A stretch of DNA of 64,000 nt. Origin: Vogesella alkaliphila. GTDB taxonomy: Bacteria > Pseudomonadota > Gammaproteobacteria > Burkholderiales > Chromobacteriaceae. A program made the translations under genes and the position numbers. Each line of letters begins with the position of its first letter. Within the stretch, counting starts at the first letter, position 1. The notes under the pieces are model-generated. The model had not been told where the DNA came from, ran no database searches, and saw nothing but the letters and a program-made list of their open reading frames with translations. Below are positions 25,290 to 34,900 of this stretch, in pieces. The stretch lies in NCBI RefSeq assembly GCF_014652475.1, contig NZ_BMYW01000007.1, positions 62,001 through 126,000 of the forward strand, read 5' to 3'.

Positions 25290-26264
25290 TTAGCCTTGGG
25301 TGCGCTGCGCGCGTTCTTCGCGCGGCGTGATGTTGAAGTGGCTGCGGTAGGTGCTGGAGAAGTGCGGGCCGCTGGAGAAGCCACAGGCGAGGCCGATCTG
25401 CACGATGGACTTGCTGGTCTGCTGCAAGAGCTGGCGCGCGCGGTTCAGGCGCAGCTCCAGGTAGTACTTGGACGGCACGGTGCCGAGGTACTGCTTGAAC
25501 AGGCGCTCCAGCTGGCGGCGCGACACGCCGACGTAGTAGGCGATGTCGTCGGTGGTCAGCGGCTCCTCGATATTGGCCTCCATCAGGCTCACCGCCTCGG
25601 TCAGCTTGGGCTGGCTGCCGCCGATGCGGGTGGCCAGCGGGACGCGCTGCCGTTCGCTGCCGGGGCGCAGCCGTTCCATGCTGAAAACTTCCGACAGCTG
25701 CGCGGCGAATTCCGACCCAAGGTTGGCCGCAACCAGCGCCATCATGAAGTCGAAGGTGGCGGCGCCGCCGGTGCTGGTCAGGCGGTTGCCGTCGATCTCG
25801 TACAGGTTGGACGACACGATCACGTCGGGGAATTCGTCCGTCAGGCGGCTGATTTCCTGCCAGTGGATGGTGGCGCGGTGGCCGGCCAGCAGGCCGGCGC
25901 GCGCCAGCCAGTAGCTGCCGCAGTTGATGCCGGCGAGCATGGTGTGTTCGTTGAGCTGGCTGCCGATCACGCGCGCCAGCTCGTCGGCGGCGATGTCGAC
26001 GCCGACCTCGTCGGCCAGCACCACCAGCACGTCCAGCTTGGGCGCGTGGGCCAGCGGCAGGTCCACCGCCAGGCGCAGGCCGTTGCTGAGCGTGACCGGC
26101 AGGCCGTCCAGCGACAGCGGCAGGAACTCGTAGCACTTTTTTTCCGCCAGCTGGTTGGCGCGGGTCAGCACCTCGGTGGCGATGGCGAAATCGGCCATCG
26201 ACGCGTTGGGCAGCAGCAGGAAGCCGTAGCGGACGGGTTTGGTGCCGGAAGTTACGTTGACCAT
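25290..26264 (-). CDS. argR: ArgR-type arginine regulator (AraC family with DJ-1/GATase-like domain)
   Basis: This 324-residue GlxA-type regulator has an N-terminal DJ-1/PfpI-like domain and a C-terminal AraC DNA-binding domain. The C-terminal part (KLTEAVSLMEANIEEPLTT, VSRRQLERLFKQYLG, QTSKSIVQIGLACGFSSGP) follows Pseudomonas aeruginosa ArgR very closely as I recall it. That ArgR is the last gene of aotJQMOP-argR, the same place as here. It should activate arginine uptake and catabolism when arginine is present. The start at 26264 fits the family; a longer form from 26315 or 26351 is possible. A terminator-like hairpin separates it from aotP. Confidence 0.88.
   Translation of the reverse strand: MVNVTSGTKPVRYGFLLLPNASMADFAIATEVLTRANQLAEKKCYEFLPLSLDGLPVTLSNGLRLAVDLPLAHAPKLDVLVVLADEVGVDIAADELARVIGSQLNEHTMLAGINCGSYWLARAGLLAGHRATIHWQEISRLTDEFPDVIVSSNLYEIDGNRLTSTGGAATFDFMMALVAANLGSEFAAQLSEVFSMERLRPGSERQRVPLATRIGGSQPKLTEAVSLMEANIEEPLTTDDIAYYVGVSRRQLERLFKQYLGTVPSKYYLELRLNRARQLLQQTSKSIVQIGLACGFSSGPHFSSTYRSHFNITPREERAQRTQG
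25719..25732 (-). repeat. Copy of the repeat (coding)
   Basis: AAGGTTGGCCGCAA on the plus strand, in argR on the minus strand, read as AANL. Confidence 0.8.
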
Positions 26265-26308
26265 GTCTGCAATCTGGTGATGGGGCGAAGGGCGATGCAA
26301 ATAAGAAG

Positions 26309-26340
26309 GCGCCATGCTGAGGTTATCGTCAGCATGGCGC
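26309..26340 (-). terminator. Terminator or attenuator between aotP and argR
   Basis: A perfect 12-bp stem GCGCCATGCTGA/TCAGCATGGCGC with an 8-base loop is followed on the minus strand by CTTCTTATTTG. It lies 28 bp after the aotP stop. Confidence 0.8.
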
Positions 26341-26367
26341 TTGCTTGTCAAGCGGCGATTGTACGGC

Positions 26368-27179
<812 letters not shown>

Positions 27180-27183
<4 letters not shown>

Positions 27184-28307
27184 GCTGATAGCAACTTTCC
27201 GGTTTTAAAGGATTCAGGGGTGGCCACTTTGGCCAGCCACTGGCCGGTAATGGCGTAGTGGCGGCTTTCTGTAGCGTAGAGCATGCCGGGACGACTGGCG
27301 CGCAAGGTGGTGACGCGGTCGTTGACCGGGTCGATGATGTCGGCGATGGCGTCGCCGGCGGCGACGACGGTACCGGACTGCAAGTGGTAGTGCACCACGC
27401 CGGGATGCGGCGCCAGCAGGCTGTCTGAGCCGGCCAGCGGCGTCGCCGGGTAGCGCAGCTCCGGCAGCGCCGGGGCGGTGCCGGCGATCACGCCGCGGTG
27501 TTGCAGGAAGGCGATGATGGCGTCGGCATCCTGTGCCGCCAGCGCGTGGCTGACGTCGGCCTGGCCGCGCAGCTCGATGGTGACGGCGAGGCAGGCCATG
27601 TCGATGGCGGCGTCAAGGTTGGCCGCAGCCGCCATGTCGCGCAGTTGCCACCATAGCTGGCTGCAGGCTTCGTCGAACGGGTTGTCGCCGGATTCCTCGG
27701 CCAGCAGCGTGGCGGCGGCACCGAGATAGCGGGCCAGCGGTTCGCACTGCGGCCACAGCGGCGTGCCGGTGTACAGGTGCATCGCCGCGGCGCAGTCGCA
27801 GTGCAGGTCCAGCACCACGTCGGCGTCGCAGGCCAGCAGCATCAGCGTCTTGCGCTGTGCGGCCAGCTCGCTCGCCGGTTCGATGGCGGCGACCTTGCCG
27901 CGCAGCCGCTCGCGGATCAGGCCGGTGTTGGCTCGGGCGTCGCGGCCGAGTTCCGCTTTCAGCTCGTGAAAGATGTCGGCGGCAAAGGCGGGGTAGTGGC
28001 GGTTGAAGTTCTGGCCGCTGGCCAGCTCGAAACGGCCCAGCATCACGCCGTTCAGGTTCTGGTCGAGACCGATCGGGTTGGCGACCGGCACCAGCACCAC
28101 TTCACCCTGCAGGCAGCCTTCGGCCTCCAGTGCGGCCAACCTTTGCTTCAGCTGCCAAGCGGTGAGCATGCCCGGCAGTTCGTCGGCGTGCAGGCTGGCC
28201 TGGATGTAGACCTTCTCGCCCTGTCCGGCGCTGCCGAAGTGAAAACTGCTGATCTGGCGTGCAGTGTTCAGGCTGATGGGCGGCAGCGGATGATCGATTC
28301 TGTGCAT
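27180..28307 (-). CDS. aotO: AstE/aspartoacylase-like zinc hydrolase (AotO)
   Basis: The 375-residue protein belongs to the succinylglutamate desuccinylase/aspartoacylase family. HADELPG supplies the first His and Glu zinc ligands and VLDLHCD the second His. The C-terminal part ([26 protein letters not shown]) is the biotinyl-like beta domain. In P. aeruginosa the homologue aotO sits in the same place within aotJQMOP, and is not needed for uptake as far as I know. The substrate is unknown. Two repeat copies are coding (AANLD and QRLAALE). Confidence 0.88.
27615..27627 (-). repeat. Copy of the repeat (coding)
   Basis: AAGGTTGGCCGCA on the plus strand within aotO, read on the minus strand as AANL. 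Confidence 0.8.
28131..28143 (+). repeat. Copy of the repeat (coding)
   Basis: TGCGGCCAACCTT on the plus strand within aotO, read on the minus strand as RLAA. It is in the opposite orientation to the copy 500 bp away in the same gene. Confidence 0.8.
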
Positions 28308-28316
28308 GACGGCTCC

Positions 28317-29048
28317 TTAGTGCTTGCGCGGCGCCAGGTAGGCCAGCCAGCGCTGCTCGGCCTTCTTGAACAGCCAGACCAGGGCAAAGGTCATCACCAG
28401 GTAGATGCCGGCCACGGTCAGGAACGGCTCGAACGGCATGTAGGTATCGCTGAACACGCGGCGGGCGACACCGGTCAGGTCGGCCAGCGTCACCAGGCCG
28501 GCGATCGAGGTCGACTGCATCATCATCACCACCTCGTTGCTGTAGGCCGGCAGCGCGCGGCGCAGCGCCGACGGGATCACGATGCGGCGCATCATCAGCC
28601 ACTTGCCCATGCCCATCGCCTTGGCCGCCTCGATCTCGCCGTAGTGGGTGTTGCGGATCTGGCCGGCGAGGATCTCGGTGGTGTAGGCGGCGGTGTTCAG
28701 CGTGAACGCCAGGATGGCGCAGACGTAGGCTTCGCGCAGGTATTCCCACGCCCAGCTGTCACGCACCCAGTCGAACTGCGACAGGCCGTAGTAGATGATG
28801 AACAGCTGTACCAGTAGCGGGGTGCCGCGGAACACGTAGGTGTACAGCCACACCGGGCGCGCGACCCACTTGTTGCGCGACACGCGCATCAGCGCCATCG
28901 GCACCGCCAGCAGCAGGCCGAAGGCCAGCGACAGGCCGAGCAGCTCCAGCGTCAGTTGCAGGCCGTCGGAGGTGGACAGGATCGGGGCGCCGTCGGTGCC
29001 GCCGAGGAAGGCCGGGAAGCGTTCGATAATCAGGTTCAGGTCGATCAC
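28317..29048 (-). CDS. aotM: Basic amino acid ABC transporter permease (AotM/HisM type)
   Basis: The 243-residue membrane protein has about five helices. The permease loop that contacts the ATPase is EAAKAMGMGKWLMMRRIVIPSALRRALPAYSNE, the usual EAA region of HisM. RGTPLLVQLF is the other family landmark. It overlaps aotQ by ATGA and lies nine bases before aotO. It forms a heterodimer with AotQ in the inner membrane. Confidence 0.94.
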   Translation of the reverse strand: MIDLNLIIERFPAFLGGTDGAPILSTSDGLQLTLELLGLSLAFGLLLAVPMALMRVSRNKWVARPVWLYTYVFRGTPLLVQLFIIYYGLSQFDWVRDSWAWEYLREAYVCAILAFTLNTAAYTTEILAGQIRNTHYGEIEAAKAMGMGKWLMMRRIVIPSALRRALPAYSNEVVMMMQSTSIAGLVTLADLTGVARRVFSDTYMPFEPFLTVAGIYLVMTFALVWLFKKAEQRWLAYLAPRKH

Positions 29049-29734
29049 AGTTCAGTCTCCCGTACACCGGTGGAGTAGCGCTTTTCCAGGCGCTTGAGGG
29101 CGAAGTCGGACACGCTGGTGATGGCCAGGAAGATACAGCCGACCACGGCGTAGACGGTAAACGGCTCCTGGGTGATGGATTTGGCGGTATCGGCGCGGTA
29201 CATCACGTCGTTGAGGCCGATCACCGACACCAGGGCGGTGGATTTCACCAGCACCAGCCAGTTGTTGGAGAAGCTCGGCAGCGCGAAGCGCACCATCTGC
29301 GGGAAGGTGATGCGCAGGAACACGCGCAGCGGGCTCATGCCGTAGGCGAGGCCGGCTTCCATCTGGCCCTTGGGCACCGCCATGATGGCGCCGCGGAAGG
29401 TTTCGGTCATGTAGGCGCCGAAGATGAAGCCGATGGTCATGACGCCGGCGAAGAAGGAGTTGATCTCCGGGGCTTCCCAGCCCATCTGCGAGAACAGCTC
29501 GTTGATCAGCATCTGCACGCCGAAGAACAGCAGCAGCATCCACACCAGGTCGGGCACGCCGCGCACCACGGTGGAATAGACTTCAGCCAGCCACGCGAGT
29601 GGCTTGGATGGCGACATCTTGAACATCGCCCCGATCAGGCCCAGTACCACGGACACCAGCAATGCCGACACTGCAACCTGCAGGGTCAGAATGGTGCCTT
29701 CCATGATGCTGGGCAGGTAGCCCTGTAGAAACAT
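29045..29734 (-). CDS. aotQ: Basic amino acid ABC transporter permease (AotQ/HisQ type)
   Basis: The 229-residue protein has about five helices. RGVPDLVWMLLLFFG matches HisQ-type permeases, and the ATPase-contact loop AGLAYGMSPLRVFLRITFPQMVRFALPSFSNNW is present. The start at 29734 has GGAG upstream; the open frame continues to 29797 without a better start. It follows the second binding protein by 81 bp, with a hairpin built of two repeat units between them that may reduce expression of the membrane genes relative to the binding proteins. Confidence 0.94.
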   Translation of the reverse strand: MFLQGYLPSIMEGTILTLQVAVSALLVSVVLGLIGAMFKMSPSKPLAWLAEVYSTVVRGVPDLVWMLLLFFGVQMLINELFSQMGWEAPEINSFFAGVMTIGFIFGAYMTETFRGAIMAVPKGQMEAGLAYGMSPLRVFLRITFPQMVRFALPSFSNNWLVLVKSTALVSVIGLNDVMYRADTAKSITQEPFTVYAVVGCIFLAITSVSDFALKRLEKRYSTGVRETEL

Positions 29735-29762
29735 GGTATTACTCCGTTTTTTGCGTCTGGAC

Positions 29763-29792
29763 GCTGCGGCCAACCTTGGGCCTGGCCGCAGC
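29763..29792 (-). terminator. Inter-cistronic hairpin of two repeat units between aotJ and aotQ
   Basis: GCTGCGGCCA and TGGCCGCAGC form a perfect 10-bp stem with a 10-base loop. The left arm extends into an exact TGCGGCCAACCTTG copy (29765-29778). No T-tract follows, so attenuation or 3'-end protection of the aotJ messages is more likely than full termination. Confidence 0.65.
29765..29778 (+). repeat. Copy of the repeat (between genes)
   Basis: TGCGGCCAACCTTG between the second aotJ and aotQ; it forms the left arm of a hairpin. Confidence 0.9.
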
Positions 29793-29815
29793 TGCACGGT
29801 ATTGCCCGCGGGCGC

Positions 29816-30580
29816 TTACTTGCCGTAGATGTCGAAGCTGAAGTACTTCTTCTGGATCTTGTCGTAGCTGCCGTCGGCGCGGATCTGCTTCAGCGCGCCG
29901 TTGATGCGCGCCAGCAGTGCCTTGTCGCCCTTGCGCACGGCAATGCCGGAGCCGACGCCGAAGTATTTCGCTTCGTTGTAGTCGGGGCCGACCAGCGCAA
30001 AACCCTTGCCGTTCGGGGTCTTGATGAAGTCGGTGTCACCCACCGCGGCATCGACGAAGGCGGCGTCGACACGGCCGGCCTTCAGGTCCATGAACGATTC
30101 CGGCGCCTTGCCGTAGCTCACCAGCTGCGCACCCTGCTTGGCAAAGGTGTCACGCGCGTATTTTTCCTGGATCGAGGAACGCAGCACGCCGATCTTCTTG
30201 CCCTTGAACCAGGCCGCGTTGACCTGTGTGCCCTGCTTGGCCACCAGGCGGCTGGCCATGTTGTAGTACTTGTCGGAGAAGTCGACCGCCTTCTTGCGCT
30301 CTTCGGTGATGTTCATCGATGCGATCACGGCGTCGAATTTCTTCGCCTGCAGCGCCGGGATGATGCCGTCGAAATCCTGCGGCACGATCTCGCACTTCGC
30401 CTTCATCACCGCGCACAGTGCCTGGGCGATGTCGGGATCGAAGCCGGTCATCTTGCCGTCGGCACCCTGTTTCGAAAACGGCGGGTAGCTGGCATCGGTG
30501 GCAAAACGCAGGGTTTCTGCGGACACGGTTGCGGACAGGGCAAGGGCAAGCGTGCCTAGCGCGAGCAAAGGCTTCTTCAT
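29816..30580 (-). CDS. Basic amino acid-binding periplasmic protein, copy 2
   Basis: The 254-residue solute-binding protein has a signal peptide cleaved near SAE (about residue 21). The lysine/arginine/ornithine-binding fold follows (LRFATDASYPPFSKQGADGKMTGFDPDIAQALC, SMNITEERKKAVDFSDKYY). It resembles AotJ, ArgT and HisJ. It is 70 bp downstream of a paralogue of identical length, so the cluster encodes two receptors for one permease. A GC-rich hairpin lies between the two. Different ligand preference is likely but not shown. Confidence 0.93.
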   Translation of the reverse strand: MKKPLLALGTLALALSATVSAETLRFATDASYPPFSKQGADGKMTGFDPDIAQALCAVMKAKCEIVPQDFDGIIPALQAKKFDAVIASMNITEERKKAVDFSDKYYNMASRLVAKQGTQVNAAWFKGKKIGVLRSSIQEKYARDTFAKQGAQLVSYGKAPESFMDLKAGRVDAAFVDAAVGDTDFIKTPNGKGFALVGPDYNEAKYFGVGSGIAVRKGDKALLARINGALKQIRADGSYDKIQKKYFSFDIYGK

Positions 30581-30616
30581 GAGTTCTCCGACAGGATGTT
30601 TTTATAGGTGTGAAAA

Positions 30617-30640
30617 CCCCGCCTTCGGCTGAGGGCGGGG
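30617..30640 (-). terminator. GC-rich hairpin between the two aotJ paralogues
   Basis: CCCCGCC and GGCGGGG pair around a loop containing TTCG. It lies 11 bp after the first aotJ stop on the minus strand. The short tail suggests partial termination or message protection. Confidence 0.55.
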
Positions 30641-30650
30641 TAGGGGTGGC

Positions 30651-31415
30651 TTAGTTGCCGTATACGTTAAAGCTGAAGTACTTGTCCTGTACTTTCTTGT
30701 AGCTGCCGTCCTTGCGGATCTGGGCGATGGCCTGGTTCAGGCGCTCGGTCAGCTGCTTGTTGCCTTTTTTCACGGCAATGCCGGCACCGTAGCCGAAGTA
30801 CTTGCTGTCGCTGTACTCCGGGCCGACGAAGGCGAAGCCCTTGCCCTGTGCGGTTTTCAGGAAGTCGGCGTCGCCGACCACCGAGTCGACGAACATGCCG
30901 TCAATGCGGCCGGATTTCAGGTCGAGGAAACCTTCCGGTGCCTTGCCGTAGGAAACGATGGTGGCACCGCTCTTGCCCCAGAAGTCCTTGGCGAACTTTT
31001 CCTGGGTGGACGCGCGCAGCGCACCGATTTTCTTGCCTTTGAACGCGGCCTGGTCAACCTTGGTGCCGGCCTTGGCGATCATGCGGCTGGGGGTGTTGTA
31101 GTACTTGTTGGTGAAGTCGACCGCCTTCTTGCGCTCGTCGGTGATCGACATCGACGACAGGATGGCATCGAACTTGTTGGCGTTCAGCGCCGGGATCAGG
31201 CCGTCCCAGTCCTGCGGCACGATCTCGCAGCTGGCCTTCATCGCGGCACACAGTGCGTAGGCGATATCCACGTCAAAGCCCTGCAGCTTGCCGTCGGCGC
31301 CCTGCTTGGCGAATGGCGGGTAGTTGCCGTCGATGCCGAAGCGGACGGTGTCGGCGTGGGCGGTGAACGCGGAAGCGGTCATGGCCAGCGCGGCCAGAAC
31401 AAATGCTTTTTTCAT
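30651..31415 (-). CDS. aotJ: Basic amino acid-binding periplasmic protein, copy 1 (AotJ)
   Basis: The 254-residue protein has a signal peptide ending at AHAD (about residue 22) and the same fold as copy 2 (VRFGIDGNYPPFAKQGADGKLQGFDVDIAYALC, SMSITDERKKAVDFTNKYY). By eye about 60% of residues agree between the copies, which suggests a tandem duplication well in the past. It is the first gene of the aot operon, 533 bp from the divergent gdhB. It should bind arginine or ornithine in the periplasm. Confidence 0.93.
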   Translation of the reverse strand: MKKAFVLAALAMTASAFTAHADTVRFGIDGNYPPFAKQGADGKLQGFDVDIAYALCAAMKASCEIVPQDWDGLIPALNANKFDAILSSMSITDERKKAVDFTNKYYNTPSRMIAKAGTKVDQAAFKGKKIGALRASTQEKFAKDFWGKSGATIVSYGKAPEGFLDLKSGRIDGMFVDSVVGDADFLKTAQGKGFAFVGPEYSDSKYFGYGAGIAVKKGNKQLTERLNQAIAQIRKDGSYKKVQDKYFSFNVYGN

Positions 31416-31948
31416 GAGTCTCTATCTCTCTGAAAGATGAAGGATTCCCCGGGCAGGAGAATCATGTCCAGGCGGCGGCGTGTCGCCGCGCTCCCCCGGA
31501 CATTCGAGCCAGTCGCGGCCCTTCCCTTTGGTGCTGGATAACGTTTTGTTGTTTTACCGCCCCCTCTGTCGGGAGGCAGGCAAATGTTGGCATGCAACGC
31601 GGCGACGTACAATCCACCACCTGTCATACCGAGGGCCGAAGCGGCAAGGGGGCGCATTCTACCGGTTTTTTGTTTGTTTTGGAAACGTGAGCAATATCAA
31701 ATACTTGTCGTGATTTTTCGACGAAAATGGCGGCGGGTGCCACAGGGCCATTGTGTAATTTGCCGTCGCATTGCTGTAATGAAAAATGTGCCACTGGTAC
31801 CCTGTCCGACAATCGCCCGTCTTTTCTATGCTGCAGTGCAGCCAATGAATCTGTACGGGGATGTCGCAATATGGAAATGCCTTGTCTGTGGTGGCTCTTA
31901 CAATGCGTCCACACAACACCTGTGTCCTCATAACAAACGAGAAGCAAC
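31416..31948. other. Divergent control region of aotJ and the NAD-glutamate dehydrogenase
   Basis: These 533 bp carry no convincing gene. Two sites resemble the P. aeruginosa ArgR half-site TGTCGC-N8-AA: CGTCGC at 31764 and TGTCGC at 31862, the second next to a TACAAT element before gdhB. Nearer aotJ there is a GCGGCG/CGCCGC hairpin (about 31474-31489). The aot promoter itself is not evident. Confidence 0.5.
31862..31904 (+). promoter_or_regulatory. Candidate ArgR-activated promoter of gdhB
   Basis: TGTCGC (31862-31867), an 8-base gap and AA (31876-31877) fit the half-site pattern I recall for P. aeruginosa ArgR. TACAAT (31899-31904) is a good -10, but the expected -35 position (AATGCC) is poor and overlaps the ArgR-like site, as in activator-dependent promoters. 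Confidence 0.45.
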
Positions 31949-34900
31949 ATGTCGCTTACGAACAAGACCGAATTTGTCGGCCTGATCGCCGATATCCAAG
32001 CCGTGGCTGAGCAAAAACTGGCCGATACGGAACGTGCCCGCCTCAGTAGTTTTATCCCCCTCTACTTTGAAGAAACCGAATCGGAAGATCTGAAGACCTT
32101 CTCTGCCCTGGACTTGTTCGGTGCGGCCAATGCGCATCTGGAATTCGCGCTCAAGCGCGCGCCGGGCCAGTTGAAGTCTCGTATCTACAATCCCGACTTC
32201 GAGCGGGACGGCTGGCAGAGTACGCACAGCGTGATCGAGATCGTGAACGACGACATGCCGTTCCTGATCGACTCCATCGCCATGCTGCTGACCCGCCACA
32301 ACCTGAACCTGCACCTGCTGGTGCACCCGGTGCTGTCGGTCGGCCGCGACGCGAACGGCGTGATCGATGCGCTGAAGCGCACCGAAGACCGCTCGCTACC
32401 GCTGGAATCCTTCATCCACGTGCAGGTCGACCGCATCAGCGATCCGGACGCGCTGCACGCGCTGCAGCAGGAGCTGGAGCAGGTGCTGACCTATCTGCGC
32501 TGCGTGGTCAACGACGAGCCGCAAATGCGCGAAGTGCTGGCGCAGCTGCGTGCCGACCTCGACGGCATCAAGGGCGAGCGTGCCGCCGAAGCGGCCGAAG
32601 CCGTCGCCTTCCTCGACTGGATGGGCGCCAACCACTTCATTTTCATGGGCTACTGCGACTACGACCTGGTCAAGCGCGATGGCCAGGACAGCCTGAAGAT
32701 CGTCAAGGACTCCGGCCTCGGCTTCCTGAAGGATCAGGGCGGCAAGGAGTACTCGGAGAGCTTCGAGGCGCTGCCGCCGGCACTGCGCGAACTGGCGCAC
32801 CAGCCGCAGCTGATCATCCTCAACAAGTCGCAATCGCGCTCCGTGCTGCACCGTCCGGCCTACATGGACTTTGTCGGTCTCAAGCGCTTCAACAGCAAGG
32901 GCGAAGTGATCGGCGAACGCCGCTTCCTCGGCCTGTACACCGCCAGTGCCTACCAGGCGGCACCGAAGGACATCCCGCTGCTGCGCCAGAAGGTGGCGTC
33001 GGTGATCAGTGCCTGCGACTACGTCGACAACAGCTACAAGGCCAAGACCCTGGCCTTCGTGCTGGAAAGCTACCCGCGCGACGAGCTGTTTGAGATCCCG
33101 GTGGAAACGCTGCAGCCTATCGTGGAAGGCATCGTCAGCCTGCAGGAGCGCCCGCGCGTGCGCCTGTTCACCCGTGCCGACCGCTACCACCGCTACGTCA
33201 GCAGCCTGGTGTACGTGCCGCGTGACAGCTTCAACACCGAGATCCGCCTGAAGATCGAAAAAGTGCTGATGAGTGCCTTCAACGGTGCCTCCGCCGAGTT
33301 CAGCGTGCAGATCAGCGACAGCCCGCTGGCGCGCGTGCACTACATCATCCGCGTGCCGGCCGGCCAGCTGCCGCAGTTCCACGAGCACGAAGTGGAAAAC
33401 GAGATCGCCCGCGTGGTGCGCGGCTGGGAAGAAGAACTGCACCAGCTGCTGCTGGAAGCGCACGGCGAAGAGAAGGGCAACCTGCTGTTCAACCGCTACC
33501 GTGGCGCCTTCCCGGTGGCCTACCGCGAAGAGTTCGCGGCGCGCAACGCGGTGCTGGACATCCAGCTGATCGAGGACGCCGCCGTACAGCATGGCCTGAC
33601 CATGAAACTGTACCGCGCGTTCAACCGCAGCCACGGCTACAACCTGAAGCTGTTCCGTGCCGGCCAGCCGCTGGGCCTGTCCGCCAGCCTGCCTATCCTG
33701 GAAAACATGGGCGTGCAGGTGCGCGACGAGCATCCGTACCGCATCGAGCGCAACAATGCCACCGTCTGGATCAGCGATTTCGGCCTGGAGCTGGGTACCG
33801 TTGCCGAGGCGATGCAGGACGAGCTGGTGCAGCAGAACTTCCAGACGCTGCTGGCGCACGTGTTTGCCCGCGACGTGGAAAACGACGGCTTCAACCGTCT
33901 GGCCCTGGTGGCCGGCCTCGACTGGCGCGAGATCTCGCTGGTGCGCGCACTGGCGAAATACCTGCGCCAGGGCGGCCTCACCTTCAGCCAGGCCTACATC
34001 GAAAACTGCGTCGCGCACTATCCGCAGATCACCCGCCGTCTGGTGAAGCTGTTCGCCGCGCGCCTGCACCCGAGCGCGTTTGATGACGCCGCTGCGGCCA
34101 ACCTGCAGGCCGAGCTGAAAGACCTGCTCAACGACGTCGCCAACCTCGACGAAGACCGCATCCTGAACGGCTTCCTGCAGGTGATCCTGGCCACGCGCCG
34201 TACCAACTTCTGGCAGAAGGATGCCCAGGGCGCGTTCAAGTCCTACATCTCCTTCAAGCTGGAGTCCAACGCCATTCCGTTCCTGCCGCAGCCGCGCCCG
34301 ATGTTCGAGATCTGGGTGTACAGCCCGCGTGTCGAAGGCGTGCACCTGCGCGGTTCGAAAGTCGCCCGTGGCGGCCTGCGCTGGTCCGACCGCATGGAAG
34401 ACTTCCGTACCGAAGTGCTGGGCCTGGTCAAGGCGCAGATGGTGAAGAACTCGGTGATCGTGCCGATGGGCTCCAAGGGCGGTTTCGTCGGCAAGCAACT
34501 GCCGGCACCGTCCGACCGCGAAGCGTTCATGGCCGAAGGCATCGCCTGCTACAAGACCTTCATCTCGGCACTGCTGGACGTCACCGACAACCTGGTGACC
34601 GGCCAGATCATTCCGCCGGCCGACGTGCGCCGTCTGGACCCGGATGATCCGTACCTGGTGGTGGCCGCCGACAAGGGCACCGCGACCTTCTCCGACATCG
34701 CCAACGGCATCTCCGAAGCCTACAACTTCTGGCTGGGCGACGCGTTCGCCTCCGGCGGTTCCGCCGGCTACGACCACAAGGGCATGGGCATTACCGCCCG
34801 CGGCGCGTGGGAATCGGTGAAACGCCACTTCCGCCACCTGGGCGTCAACACCCAGGAGCAGGATTTCACCGTGATCGGCATCGGCGACATGGCCGGCGAC

